A program made the position numbers and the translations under genes. 64,000 nt of DNA from Phoronis australis (taxonomy: Eukaryota > Phoronida > Phoronidae), in NCBI GenBank assembly GCA_002633005.1, contig NMRA01000092.1, forward strand, positions 777,116-841,115, read 5' to 3'. Of this stretch, positions 1 to 13,305 are shown in pieces (position 1 is the stretch's first letter; each line of letters begins with the position of its first letter). The notes under the pieces were generated by a model. The model was not told where the DNA came from. It ran no database searches and was given only the letters and a program-made list of their open reading frames with translations.

Positions 1-174
1 CCCCCCCCCAAATACTAAAACTGCACACATTTAAATCTTGTTTCAGACGTATAATTTTAATTACCCGGGTTAATTAATAAACTCAACCTTTCCCTTCGCT
101 CTTGCTGTTTTATTTTTTTTTGCGGCAGCCAAGGGGGGGGGAGGGCCCCCTGCCCCCCTAAATCCGCCTATGTC
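1..174 (-). repeat. Dispersed repeat, GGCGGATTTAG-ended family, copy 1
   Basis: About 170 bases that recur nearly unchanged in the opposite orientation at 57409-57573. Shared landmarks are the end motif GGCGGATTTAGG (here reversed, near 160-174), a long C/G homopolymer, the GGCTGCCGCAAAAA block and an AT-rich tail. It is non-coding and is cut by the window edge. It looks like a short DNA-transposon derivative (MITE), but no target-site duplication can be judged here. Confidence 0.7.
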
Positions 175-1567
175 ATTGGTTAAAATAATGAAACGGACGT
201 CATAACATTCAGTCATTCCCATTGGTTGAAATTTGAGAAACCCCTTTCAGTTTACTGTTACGTAGTATGGCGACCACATTTGACTTGAATAGTTGCAATC
301 AAGGGAACCCCGATCCCGTAGCTAAGTCCAAACAAGTACAGTGCACAGAAGGCGTGTGCAAGTGGTGGCGATGTGATCGATAAACTTCCGACCAAGCATG
401 CGCATTGATGCCCACACACAAAATTCCGTTTGTCGTTCATCATGTTTCCACAGGGCCACTTTTCAGTATAGGTGGCGCTGTGTCAGAGCGTAAGGAAAAA
501 CTTGAGGCAACGGAAATACCGGATGCTCTTGAAGGTGTTTCACTTCTGTGCATGGGGCTAACTTCAATCATAAATACATAGGGGTAAGAGACGACTGAAA
601 TTATGGCTTCATCTGAGAAGGTCTCAAGTCTTTTCTGTCATCCTCACTCATTAATTTGCCTTTTGATGTACTGTTAACAACCCTTGTTTAAGCCTGTTAT
701 TACAGGGGTATTCCGGAGCTTTCGATGACATTCTTCGTATCGATGACTATCTCTACTAACTGAAGTTTGCACACGTCCATCAGAAATTAAACACCGACAA
801 CGTCCGTGTATTTTCGTTTCCTCAATACCCAAGATGTTCCGAATACTACGAGGAATGTATGAGTTTTCTACAAACATATTCGAGGTGTTCTGGTTGACTA
901 CCTCGTAGACACACCGCGATAGGTTGCTCGCAGTTTCGTAAAGAGGTTATGCGAAAACTAAAGCTTTTTCTACCAACGAAATAACATAGTCCTTCACAAA
1001 GTCCGCTGTCCGTTACCATCCAATCGATAGATTTCAAAAACGCGTCTGTTCTTATAACCATATCCAAACTGTGATTTTGTTTAATTTGGGGCATCATATG
1101 CCGCTTATTTTAAAAACCATCTTCGCAAAATGGCCTTTGTTTTCAAATGTAGTCACAGCAACAACATATCTGGTCGTTTTTTATCACGACGTTTACATAC
1201 AAAAAATGCTGTACTTTTTAAAATGTAGATTTCTAGAAAATATGGACTTATGGTCCGGTAATATACTAAAATGAATAAAATTACGTTCCAAAATAAATTG
1301 TTTATAAAATCTTCACTTTCGTCCAATTTCTTCTAGCGCCGGTAACTACTGCGATGCGCTTGCTCCGTTTTGGCTGGCAGTTCAGTGGAGAAGATCAAAC
1401 GATGTCACCGATGCTCTGTAAACATCCAGTCGAATTCAATCGATTCATTTGCCTAAACGATAAGTTAAGTGGAAAACATTCTTTGTCCCACTACAACCGT
1501 TAGCAACCGTTTGGCCTGTGATTGTCGCTTGACTGCTCTTGTTGACGTCAACTCGCTAGGCGCATGC
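175..1567. other. Intergenic, no gene seen
   Basis: Downstream of the GPCR stop codon at 1568. Only short ORFs without recognisable domains are present. The GPCR 3' UTR must lie here, but I see no clear polyadenylation signal on the minus strand. Confidence 0.5.
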
Positions 1568-1711
1568 TCACGATGTGTGTGCAGTGTAAATATCTTGAGA
1601 ATTGTCTGGTATTAGTCCACAACACAAAAAACGTTTGTATGCGCGTCTGAACTGAGGGTTGATTGAATAGATGAACACATTACACATCGAGTTTAGCCAG
1701 CCCAACCACAC
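1568..1711 (-). CDS. GPCR exon 2 (TM7 and C-tail)
   Basis: 144 nt including the stop. The acceptor is TTTATTTGCAG|GTGTGG on the minus strand. It encodes VWLGWLNSMCNVFIY and the FRRAYKRFLCC helix 8 with a likely palmitoylated Cys pair, then a 15-residue tail ending in HTS. The phase-0 join to exon 1 is exact. Confidence 0.9.
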   Translation of the reverse strand: MWLGWLNSMCNVFIYSINPQFRRAYKRFLCCGLIPDNSQDIYTAHTS

Positions 1712-4700
1712 CTGCAAATAAATATAAGAATTCATAACATCGGTGACTAAGGAAAGATCTGAGTGGGGTTCATTGCCCAACGGGCCAAGTCCGCATTCAA
1801 TTTATTACAGATTTGACAAGTGTCAAGCAGCTAACTGTGTTGGTGTTCAGGTGGAAGCAGTTTTACAAAGTATGGTTCTTTGCATCGGAAAGTACCACGT
1901 TTACAAACAAAGATTAAAGTGCAAATATCCCTGCCTTGTAATGTTTAAAAAGGAAGTTGCATTGTACATTTCCACTGAACGGTATAATAATATATATATA
2001 TTAACAAAATGAAGTATGGTGAATTTATAGAGCGCTGGCAAGATATTGACCTTGTTTGCTTATTCTGAATGAATCATAGCGTCTACTGTGTTTTTTCCCC
2101 ATTGTCAAATTACCTTTGTACATATCAGCACTGTAAGTTAACACCTTAACTGTTCCTTGACTAGAACAAAAAGTTATTGCATCTGTAATTGTATGATCTG
2201 TACCGTACCTATTATATTGAATAAAAAAAACTGTGTTGGGTAAACCATGACCACTGAAAAAACGCCAAAAATACACCCAGGCAACCCCTTTTACTTTATC
2301 TACAATTATCGATGTCAAAAATCAGATTTTTGGAAGACCTGGCACTGTAGGTCTCGTTATAATACATTGATCTTAGTCCAGTAAGTTTGTCTGATGGAGA
2401 AATGGCTGCTCGCAGGACAGAAATAAGTTGAATTCTAGTTCAACACTTGGATGGATCGCTACATGATACCGGATGTCTGTAGCTTTAAGAAGACGTGGAA
2501 ATCACAACAGTGTTAACGTATAGGTTTCACTCACATCTTTGAGACATCTCATGTTCACTTTTGTTATCGAACTTCAAAACAAGTACCTTCGAATCCACCA
2601 TGTATATAATAACCAATATCGTTTGTGCGAGGACCAAAATATATAATCAAAACATTCTTCAGAGATAGCAACGAGGGCAGCTTCTCGCAGGAGAAATGTG
2701 TACGCTCGTAAATAAACCGTATCAACAATTGTACCTTTTTTCACAATTTCGGCAAGCGAAAGCGAAACAAAGCTTCAGCCAAAATACTTCAAGACAATGA
2801 TGCTATTTTGGGCCGTCTGTATTTTAGCTAACATTTGTCTCGTTTTTATAATTTCCAAAAATTAAAGATGTGCAAAGATTATGGAACTTGACCGACATTT
2901 TCATTACGGCCAAATTGATGAACCAAACTGACCCGCTTGTATAATTACCGCATCATTCTTTAATTTAAATCAGAAGCACATCTCAAAAATGCAAATCCCA
3001 CGATGGGACAAGAGACAAATAAAGGTTTCAAATAAAAATCTCATCCTGAAGCAGCTGAAGTGTTTAAGCGGCGATTTAACCGGTGCTTTTCAACTGGTTT
3101 TCGTGAAATGTTTGAGGTTCAACTTTACACCTTATACAAAAATTGAGATATCATTTAAGGCCAAAAACATAATTATGGTTTTTAGCCGACTAATTTTTAA
3201 ACCTGCACTCACTACTTAATTAAAAAAGACCTCGCTTGCATGAGTTTCAGTCAATAGTCTCGAACATTTTCGAAAATCCACACGAAGTCATGCCGTTGCT
3301 TGTTCAGAGAGCCGTAAGTATAAATTTGTAAACGAAGACTGCGGCTCAATGCAGTCATTAGGAGGCGAGACCGTCTCGACCACGAGTTCACCCAGAACTG
3401 CCATCAACGTGTAGTAGAAATCACCGTTATTTCGTGAGAACGCTTAAGAAAGGGGACCAAAAGAAATCTGAAAAAATCAGACTGAAATTGCCCGTTTTCG
3501 TTGTTCTTTGTGCCCTACATTAGAAAATAATTTCATTGTTTTTCGTCTGAAAATACCGTATATGGGAAAATCTGACCGGGTCTATGTAAAATAATGCGCA
3601 AGTATGAGTTTATGGAGTAAATGCCTCCTTCGGGCCTACGCGGGACTGACAATGGCATGGCTGCAGTGACTATGGTATGGCTGCAGTAACAATGGCATGG
3701 GTGCAGTCACAATGGCATGGCTGCAGTAACAATGGCATGGGTGCAGTCACAATGGCATGGGTGCAGTCACAATGGCATGGGTGCAGTCACAATGGCATGG
3801 CTGCAGTGACAATGGCATGGCTGCAGTCACAATGGCATGGGTGCAGTCACAATGGCATGGGTGCAGTGGCTATGGTATGACTGCAGTAACAATGGCATGG
3901 GTGCAGTCACAATGGCATGGCTGCAGTAACAATGGCATGGGTGCAGTCACAATGGCATGGCTGCAGTAACAATGGCATGGGTGCAGTCACAATGGCATGG
4001 CTGCAGTGACAATGGCATGGCTGCAGTGACAATGGCATGGCTGCAGCATTGAAATTCATTCAAAACTGGTTTGAGTTGAGCAGACAAAAATGCATCTGTT
4101 TTACTCGTCTTATGGGAATTTTCTTCTGGAAAATGAGCAACTGTAAAAGTTTCACACCAAATCATCAGTTTTCAAAGGTCAAGACCAACTAATAAGCTTT
4201 TTGGCCTCAACAGGAATGTTTTTAGAATTTGAGTGACATTACATGCTTTTATCTTGACTTCTGTCTGAAAATTTCGGATTTCCGGTGAAGGCTTTACTCA
4301 TTTTTATTGAAAAAATAATCGCATTTTACATCAATGCACGATAGTGCCCGCAAAATTCAGTATTTGCATGATTATAATGATCAAATACAAGTTGAGCTAC
4401 AGTACGGCGCTTTGCTTTCAAAAAAACTCAGGTTCACAAAGTGATGCAATGATTATGCCGCTCGGTAACAGTGGATGTTCTTTTAAAGTATCCTGCCTAA
4501 AGACATCCAGCTTCTATGAGGCTCACAATACTATAACTACATAACAATTGGTTTACGTCATGAATGTCACCATGAATGCTATAACATATTATGCAATTAA
4601 TTACGTAACTACTATGGTAGTTTCGTTAGAAAACGTTAAACACAAGGATTCATTATTCAGAGATCTGTTTCGGGAAAAACTTCGTTTGACTTAAGTCAGA

Positions 4701-7700
4701 AATTTGACCTTTTACCCCACACAAGCATTTCTGACAAATAATTAAATCTCACGAGAAAAAATGCACAGCCTCTTCGAATATACTCGCAAACGCTAATTGA
4801 TACCTTCTATGAATGATTTCTAGACTGTGTTCCGTTTATAATTACTTTGTCAAAACTTTATTCTACAATCGCGAAGTGTGACCAAATTTATGTCTTACGT
4901 CTTACGCCACTTTTCCTTAAACGGAGTCCGGGAATGATTTTGGACCTTAATTAAATGTGGTATAAAAAGGAACAAATATTTGTGTCTAATATTTTTCTAT
5001 GCACCTCAATTGTCAATCGAAATTTATCTTCAACCTGTCTTTTTCTCAGTGATATATCTCGTAGATTCTATTTTCTGAAGAAAACCTCTGAAGTGTTTTA
5101 AGTGTTTTTCGCGTTTTCAGTTTGGACGCTATTTGAATCTGGGCTGACCGAACGTCCACCATTTGTCTTCGTAAAATATTACAAGTTATCTTTGTATCAC
5201 AAGGACGTTGATGTTCACACTGTGCTTTTTGTCTGCAGGTCTGAACACAGGCAGCATTTTTTTTCCGAAAACCATTTTCTATATACCAAACTGTAACCTC
5301 AAAGGCAAATCACTTTAGAAACATGCACTGGTATACCCCATTAGCCTGTCCTATCAAGAGTCTTATCGTTTGAAATTTCATCCGTAATACAATATCGTGC
5401 CAGGCCAAATCGCCATGAACGGCTACATCAAAAACAACGTTGGTATCTATTTTGCATTGCATCACATTATGCCCAAATCAGTGCTGTAGTGGGGCGTAGG
5501 CGCAGGTAGGCGCAGCCAACCACCTTTTGGCATTTGAACGTAGCGCCTACGCACCGTAAGTTACGTTCAGTACTCAAGGTGATACGGTGGGCTTTCGGCG
5601 CCTACTTACCTCTAATTTTACAACTACACCACTGGCCCAAACAATGCCATATAATGAAGTAAAAGGCAAACACAGACGTCAATCAGTCGAGCAGGCCCTT
5701 TAGTCACTTACAGTAGAAATTGATCACTCAACTGCCTTCACGGCTACAGCCTCAGCAAAAACACAAGGTCTTAGAGCAAAATCTAAATGTTCTTCTAAAA
5801 ACATACCTAAATATTTGTGCTCAGCGTTTTTACTTATGTTACACAGGGCAATAGAAAAATGTCCAATATTCGGCAACTTTGGAACATTGTATCTCAGACA
5901 TGGCTGATCGGATTCACTTTCGGATATTATGCACTATGCACTGTTCTCTATGACGCTGTTAGGAATTGTATTTAAAATGTTCCGCTTTTTCATGAGGGGT
6001 TATCAAGTATAGGACTTATAGGATTTTTATGAAAGAAAGTTGCATAAATGTAAAGGAAACGGTAATTTAGAAAACTGCAACAGCGTTTTTTTAAAGATTT
6101 TTATGTAGTTGAACATTTATGTCATACGAAATGTTAGATCCTGTTGTTTTGCCATGAATCTTTTCTTCTTTTTTGCTAAATTTTCTTAAACAATTAGCGG
6201 CACATTGTTATAAAGTCAAAAATCAAATTCTTCAGAGTTTCTGCTTCCAGACAATGTATACATAAATAAATTCTATAGCTTTGTAGACATTTGGTTAAAT
6301 ACATAAACTCATCCATAAGTTCCTTCATAACCTAAAGTGACGTCATACAATAGACAACATGACAGTTATGACGGACGCAGGAGGCCGCGGGGACAGTTTA
6401 GGTATCACAGTATATGGAGATTGGAATTTGCCTTCTAGTACGACGTGTTTGTTCAAGAGTAATGCGATTTGCTAACCAACAGGGCTGAGCTCCGTAGACA
6501 GCAATGCATCGACTCCCACTTGCGGCGAACATTATTCTGTCATGGAGCGGGACCAGTGAATTCAATCCTACAATTTACTGTAACCCCACCGACTAAACGT
6601 TTCAGTAGCCGTCACTTTGGTAGGATAGGCTAGTAATCTCCCGAGCATACCCGCAAAATAGTCGCCATACACTTCCAATATATTTCTTTCACTCGCAAAA
6701 AACGTGGTCTACGGAACGCTCTCCTGGTCTCTGAATTTGAGCAACAAAGACACAAGCGCCTGATAGCCAACTGCAGCCTCTTCGTGTTTTTCAAACATAG
6801 AGATTGAAATCAAATACGTTCTCACAGAAAAAAAAAAACACAAAACATTCAAACAATCCACTGGGTAGGACCAATGCATCACCGTTGAAATATGTTTAAG
6901 CAAATATGTTGGAAATTGATTTTTGACAAGCTGAAATACTTTGTAAATTAACTTTTTGTTTAATGCTGTTGACATTGCACTTCGCGATTAATTTCGAAAA
7001 TATCTTCGCATTGGCAATCAAACAAAAAAATTAAAATTAGCAAGACAATAGAATTTGTATGGATCAACAACGGTTTACAGAGAAGAGTATGTTACAACAA
7101 ACAATTCAGATTCATTTTTGAATTGATACTACATAGAGGTTGGATCCACACCATTCTGAGAATGTCGTCAAAAAGTTTTATTAGCAAAAATCGATCCGTG
7201 GTTGTAGTTTTGCTTGATATTAACTCTCTGGAATGTTGTCCGTTGTGTGGAATGACCTCTGTTTGTGATTTTTATGATACCACAAAGTAATCCCACTCTA
7301 TAATATAACTACACTGCCGGTATATTTGAGCGTACGCCTTTAAAACATTGCATGTAATAAAACCTCGCCCTCGTGACTAACGTAACGTTATGACATACAT
7401 ACACACAGCTTTGAGTCGGAAGTTATTAGCACGGAGCGACTTGACGATTGGTCAATCGGGGTAAAAGTATGTTACATGAAGTTTAAGTAACAATAATGAA
7501 AAAGAAGAACTCCTGGGCTATTAATTATGAAAAATATACAGTTAAAAGTACTATAAACAGCCGGTTTCAACCTGTTCCTCTCAGAGAACTGAAGTGATTC
7601 TGGGCATTGAGAAGACCATACTCGGTGCAGAAATGGGCAGAGAAACATGTCGAAGACTTCTGTTAGTGTAAGTTATTCGGTTCTTACACACGTAACCAAG

Positions 7701-8767
7701 GAGCTGGTTTGAACACAACCCCACAGGGAGAAGAGGTTCGCTCACGAGCAGCTCAGGTGTGTCTCAGCCTAAATCTTTACAAATTTGTTCGCTGGGGAGG
7801 GGGAGTGAGGAGACAAATAATAATTTCGCAACCGCCCGTTGCATAACTGGCAAGGTACTTAATTGACACTTACGAAAGACAGGAACAAGTCCAAGACTCC
7901 AGGAACGCACAAGAACATCGCCGTGTCGACAGTGATGAAGAGATTGATGAGGAAGAAAGGCATCCAACAGATGAAGAAGATAAGGAGGACAAGCGCAATG
8001 GTCTTGGTTGCCTTATTATTGTTCTTTTTCGCTCCACCACCGCCACCGAAGTTAGCTTGCGCCTTGTCCATGTCGGCAATTTGCCGCGCGTGCCGCCTGG
8101 CAATCTGAAGTACCCGTATATAGAGCACGAGCAGCACGACGAATGGCACGTAGAAGGAGCACATAGAGGAAGCTATTGCGTAGGCCGGCTTCATGGACGG
8201 CTTACAAAACGGGGTGTCGGGCTGAACGGCAGTGATATAAAAAGACTGCTCGCCCTCAATCTGGTACGCTTCACTTAGGATAGGTCCAAATGAGATTCCT
8301 GCCGCGATAATCCACGCAGTGATAATCATTATCAATGCAACCTTCTTGGTTATGATTTCGTGGTACTGAAATGGTCGCGTGACGGCAATATATCGTTCAA
8401 TAGATATCAAAAGAAGATTATAAATGGAAACAGTTGACAGGCACACGTCAAGACTGAACCACAGCAGGCAGTAATGTCCGAAAGGCCAGACGCCTGAGCC
8501 GAAGTCTTGCACCATGGCAAATGGCATCAAACAAAAACCTACCAGAAAGTCAGTGATGGCAAGATTGATAATGAAATAGTTCGTGATCTTGGTTCGCAAA
8601 GCTTCATACTTTAACACAGCACATATAACGAGTAAGTTACCAAATATGGTGATGACTACCGCGGTGGACAGGATAATCAGTATAAAGTATTTCCAGTCCC
8701 CGAGGTTCACAATTGGCCGGGGATCCCAGCAGTCAGAGCACAGACAATCGCTGGTGTTGTTAGACAT
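1568..8767 (-). CDS. Aminergic (catecholamine/phenolamine-type) class A GPCR, whole gene
   Basis: Two exons (8767-7874 and 1711-1568, minus strand) join in phase 0 to give 345 residues, a typical length. Seven membrane segments are visible. Numbered from the ATG at 8767: N44 (1.50), D73 (2.50), C100 (3.25) with C188 in loop 2, D107 (3.32, amine counter-ion), ERY at 124-126, W152 (4.50), S200/S201/S204 (5.42/5.43/5.46, the serine set of catecholamine and phenolamine receptors), P208 (5.50), and CWMPFF at 267-272. An N-terminal NNTS is a glycosylation sequon. Loop 3 is short with a glycine run, and the C-tail is short with a Cys pair at 328-329. The ligand (dopamine, octopamine/tyramine or related) cannot be fixed. 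Oddity: the NPxxY motif reads NVFIY (309-313). I start at 8767 because the longer frame upstream opens only with a TTG. Confidence 0.92.
3651..4046. repeat. 20-bp minisatellite, about 20 copies
   Basis: Unit AATGGCATGGSTGCAGTNAC repeated about 19.8 times without length change. Variation is confined to the S position (C makes a CTGCAG PstI site, G does not), the base before AC, and two units with TATGGTATG. The C-type/TAAC and G-type/TCAC units alternate over 3681-3760 and 3881-4000, a 40-bp higher-order dimer. The open frames over this stretch arise because the unit lacks stops; they are not genes. Confidence 0.98.
5479..5634 (+). mobile_element. 156-bp hAT-type MITE, copy 1
   Basis: Ends CAGTGCTGTAGTGG and CACCACTG are imperfect inverted repeats. 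It is flanked by GCCCAAAT (5471-5478) and GCCCAAAC (5635-5642), an 8-bp target duplication with one mismatch. It has the same length and sequence family as 27155-27310 and 58998-59153. It is non-coding; an 8-bp duplication and CAGTG ends fit non-autonomous hAT elements. Confidence 0.88.
7874..8767 (-). CDS. GPCR exon 1 (TM1-TM6 to loop 3)
   Basis: 894 nt, 298 codons, ending in phase 0 at a canonical donor read on the minus strand as TTTC|GTAAGT. It encodes the N-terminus, TM1-TM6 and the TM6-TM7 loop. Confidence 0.93.
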
Positions 8768-11700
8768 ACTAACGGTCGCCAATATTCTCGAAAGAGTTTT
8801 TCACGACAGTCCTTTAAAGTATAGAAACAGACAATTTCGAATGATACCTCTCATACAACCCAACTTGTCGAACAAAATACGAGTGTTGTCAACAACGACA
8901 AAGTATTCAGCAAGTGTACTCAGAAAAGAGCGACGTAGTCACCACTGTTGACGTATGCTTGTTATTAGAACTTTCCGGAGATATTAACCTCAACGATTGT
9001 TTTATTGTTTCCAATGAACTGAACCATTAAATCTAGTACACTCCTTGGCTTGCCATCGATTTGTCCAACAATTAAGCAATAAACGATCGCAATTAGTGAT
9101 CGCTCGCACTTGCAACAATGATTATGGCTCTGTTTCACATTAGTGTTATTCTCAAAATCACGTCTGAAGAACGTCAATGCTTAACTCTGTTTTGTGTTTC
9201 GCAAGTTCTGAAAAAACGAACACCGAAATCCTCTATATGCTCAAAACACACACCCGGACTTTTTTCCGCATCCTCTGGTCACTTGTCCATTAAGAACTAA
9301 TTGCTTGTCGGTAACAACGTCTTTGCTCGTCAATATGCAACTTTCTTGGTTTCCTTCAAAAGTCACGTACTTCGATTAAAGGCTATGTTTAATCTTTGTC
9401 AAAGACACACAGTTCTGCTTGTAAACTAGTTCGATGAATGCCGATCACAAGTTGAGGATTTGTGTATACGGTGAGTGACAAACATGGTCTGCGCCAAACG
9501 TCGATGTTACTATGGCGCGGTTGTTTGCTTAGTACTGGTCTATTGTCCTTTGACGTGCGATCCTGGAGGAAAGAGTAAAAGGTGTATTATTGGTTAATGA
9601 TCGCAATAAAACATTGTCAATAGAGACGGCGATATAAACTTTAAGGCTGATTGAATTTTATAAACCAAGAACGCGTCAATTAAAAAGGAAATTTTCACTC
9701 TCTGGCGTTAATGGCTTGTGTGGTCTCCCAGGAAAGAGATGTTTTTTGAAATAACACGGGCATACAAATGCACGCTTACACAAATAAACATTATGCAAAA
9801 ACCACAAACACTGCTCAGTCGCATAACTCCAATAAATACAGTTTCTACTGACTGAAGTGAGACCTTTTGCACTGACATTTAAAACATGGAGGCAACGGTG
9901 TAGGAAAGAACATTAATTTGTTAAATTCATAGAAATCAAATTCAATTCTGACACTTAGAGTTCAAATAGCACGTGTTAAGGTGTCCATTGTGAAATGGAA
10001 AAGAGAGAAGAGAAAATTCAAATACATGTCCACAGAAGATCTAAGGCTCCCCCAGTCTTAATGGAGACCACGTGGTACAATGTACACAATACTAAATGAA
10101 AAAATAGTGTATCACTACTCGTAATACTATCTTAATATTAAACTTTTTAAAATCGTGTTTTTTAATTACGGATCGTTTAAACTTAGCTTTCCATCACATT
10201 GCAGTTGTACGTCTAAGAAATGAAGTCACTTTTAGCAGTTTTTTCGTTTCTGAAACTTTTCGAAAATTTTTCAATGAGTGCTCCTTTCACAGCATTTCGC
10301 AAAAAATGTTTCGCATTAGTTTGTGAAATTGTTACCGTCACGTGTGTATACTTTAAAAATAGGGCGATTATTACTATTGGTATACATTCCAACACACAGA
10401 AAAATTTGCGAAATGTTGCGGTGAAGTAGACCTCTTGAAGGTATCAGTTTTGACTAGAACTATAGAACAACAAAATCCGTTGTGTTTTAGTGATTTTATT
10501 ACAAATGGCCAATTCTCGCCGCTGGCTGCCAATCATTCGGTGAAATCCAGACCGATGACTCTTATCATTTAAATGCTTTTAAAGTTGCTTGCATTTCGCC
10601 CTGTTTAGCTGAGCAAAAAACGGAGATTGAGCCTTTCACTCCTATATAACTAGTCTCCTAATACTCCTAACCGTGATAGGATCTATTTCCGTTACCAACA
10701 AGACCATTGAAATCCTCAGCCACTTCAAAAAAAAAAAATTCAGAGTATATTGGCGTTTAGGCCAACAATAAAAGTGCGTATTCGAAAAATGCGCATGTAC
10801 GCATTACCTGTGACTTAATTGAATTGCCGACTCATTCCACAAGAATTCAAGATCGGGTGAGTATGATAATGTTGTTAACCCCAAAGTGTTACGTTTAAGA
10901 ATTAATCATAAGCAGCTGAACAGCGGCAAAATGGAACTTTAAAATACTAGACTATTTATCGGATAGAGTATAGCTCCGCTAGCAAAACGTTGGACTGCGA
11001 CCGCTGCGGTTAATCTAAAAAAAAACACTTTTCTCGACCAATTTTATTTCAATAATAAGCAATAAAACGCTTTAATTTTGATTATACCGCGGTCTTCATA
11101 GAAATAAGAGCATCTCGATATCCAAAAATGAGAAAGAAATGTTCTACTTATGATAAAACACATACTTAAAAGGAAATCTTACCTAAAGTGAGCATGGGGA
11201 AGAGAATTATAGAATGTCGGCTTTCATAATGCGATGAGTGTGTTAAATAAATGTTTTTATATTTATACATATTTACACATGTATTCGCGAGTTCACAGCC
11301 AATCATAGCGCCCGGCATTTGCTTGGATACACTATAAAACTGACCAATGAAACGATGTGTTTGCAAGCAACAGATATGTTTTGCTGACCGAGACAGCTTT
11401 ATAGAGCGTGACACGTGTATACTACTTCAATGAACCTCGCATCCTTAATCGCCAGAGGCTACTGTTACGTAACGTAACTGAACAGTAGGCATGCATTGAT
11501 TTTTGATCAGCCACTTCCCAATTCGAACGTTATGATCAATAAATTGCTGTTGGATCGATGGCCATCTTATTTGAAAACGTTGCAATTTATGTATAAAACT
11601 GCGATCATTTTTACTTGCTGACATTTGGTTAATTATATCTTGGTCTTTATAATAATTAACAATTGAGCGATGTATTTTAACCTTTAAAGATGCCTTCTTA

Positions 11701-11815
11701 AATATTTTAACTATGTCTGTAAACTACACAGATCTTGGGAACGACTTCGTTCCTCACCGCCAGGACTTAGTTAAGATTATGTGAGACCTTATCGACAAAT
11801 GTAGTTATATATGAT
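8768..11815. other. Intergenic, upstream of the GPCR
   Basis: Holds the GPCR promoter and 5' UTR on the minus strand, but no TATA box or other motif can be placed with confidence. No other gene seen. Confidence 0.4.
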
Positions 11816-11883
11816 TGTGTGTGCGTGTGCGCACGTATGCGCGTGTGTGCATGTCTGTGTGTATGTGTGTGCGTTTGTGTGTG

Positions 11884-11928
<45 letters not shown>
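11816..11928. repeat. (GT)n microsatellite
   Basis: An interrupted GT-rich tract that becomes a pure (GT)n run over about 11889-11926. Simple sequence. Confidence 0.95.
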
Positions 11929-11929
<1 letters not shown>

Positions 11930-12427
11930 GATGGGACTTTTTTACCAATCTGTTATAATTGGATCACGTGACAATGTCTTTTTAGTAAAGTTTAGACAAA
12001 AAGAAAAGTACAGCCATAAATTTGTCCCGCCTTGTGGAAGAATCGTGTCTTGCTGATGAATTATGACAGCGAAAATATCTAGCAGCATACCGCACTCATA
12101 ATTGGAATAAATGCCCCTCCCCCCCGGTCTACACAGGGCCGTTGCACTGCCACTGGCAACGGTTGTCTTGTTTTCGCCGGTTTCCTGGAAAGTATAATTC
12201 CTTGTGTACTCATTATCCATACTTGGTCGACCAATTTAGTCTTCTTTAAAAATTGATCAAGCTGCACTTAGAAAAGTCATTTCGCAGATACCGGACGATC
12301 CCTGCAGGGCTATAAAATTATTAATTTAACATGGCAATTTACGAAATCGATACTTGTAAGCTTTGATATAGCCACTTTATAAATGACTTAACCTTGAGCA
12401 ATAACGCGTGGTCGCATTTAAACAAAA

Positions 12428-12631
12428 ATGGCTAAATTAAAACCACACAAGAACGGAGGAAATCTAGATTTTGGAAATCGGTCAAGTAGTGTTCGTTTCC
12501 GTATTGAAAAGAAAGTGACCAGTTTGTACAAGGAAATCAATCAATTCAAGAAAAGTAAAGAGGCTTTGAGCCTGTCCGGTATGTCGAGTTTAGTGCAACC
12601 CAGGTACCCGAGTTCACCGCGAGTATATTAA
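12428..12631 (+). other. Unassigned 67-codon ORF
   Basis: ATG in a fair context (aaaaATGG), followed by a basic, lysine-rich 67-residue frame containing KKVTSLYKEINQFKKSKEAL, a possible short helix. No homology recognised, no flanking splice sites that extend it, and no paralogue in the window. It could be a small gene, an exon, or chance. Confidence 0.15.
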
Positions 12632-13139
12632 GTACTTAAGCACTATAAATGCTTCAAGTCAAAATCAAAATTAAATGCGTTCCCTCTTCCTTATTCATAA
12701 CGAGAACTACATGCATTCATTTTTGAATTTATAAAAAGCAGAACATTTGCTGCTGTTAATATTATCCGCAGAAGTTACGAGTCCCACTAGAATTGAAAAA
12801 GAGAATGTAATCAGGTTGCGTCTATTTAGGATTGATGAAACAGTACACACATTAGAAAGTTTCAACAAAATTACTTGTATGCGTTCAGGTACTTAGATAT
12901 GCTTTGACGAGACTAAATGCCGAAGTAATTATCTTATGATTGTTAAACAGGCAGACATAAGGGTTTTGCCGTATATGAGGGAACATTGTCCTTCTTGCAA
13001 TGCGGATAAAATGACTCAGAATTCCATTTTTACAGGAATGATCATTGCGTGAGGAGACGAGAAACCGATGCCTTCGACAATGTGTCCATGCATTAGAAAT
13101 GTTATGTTTAAGAGACTCTTTGAGACACAAAACAAGACG

Positions 13140-13305
13140 TTAAAATTAACATGTTTATTGTACACGCACAAACACTGCGTGTACAGTTAACGCGTTTATT
13201 GTACACGCACTGTCTCTCGTATACAATAAATGTGTTAATTGTATACGCATTGTCTCTCTATGTGTGCAATTAAAACGTTTATTGTACACGCAGAGACAGT
13301 GAGGA
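13140..13305. repeat. Tandem and inverted repeat, TTTATTGTACACGCA units
   Basis: About four degenerate repeats of a unit containing GTTTATTGTACACGCA. Successive units are partly in opposite orientation, so the block forms near-palindromes (AACGCGTTTATTGTACACG ... CGTATACAATAAATGTGTT). Non-coding. Confidence 0.8.

Larger units (their letters stand above)
1712..7873 (-). other. GPCR intron
   Basis: 6.2-kb GT-AG intron. It contains the 20-bp minisatellite at 3651-4046 and a hAT-type MITE at 5479-5634. Apart from two segments weakly resembling 17.5 kb and 36 kb (see findings), I see no gene in it. Confidence 0.8.

Noticed and set aside
3677-4165. Open frames with MAWVQSQWHGC-type repeats on both strands
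   Set aside because: The 20-bp minisatellite has no stop codon in several frames; the peptides are just its 60-nt translation period.
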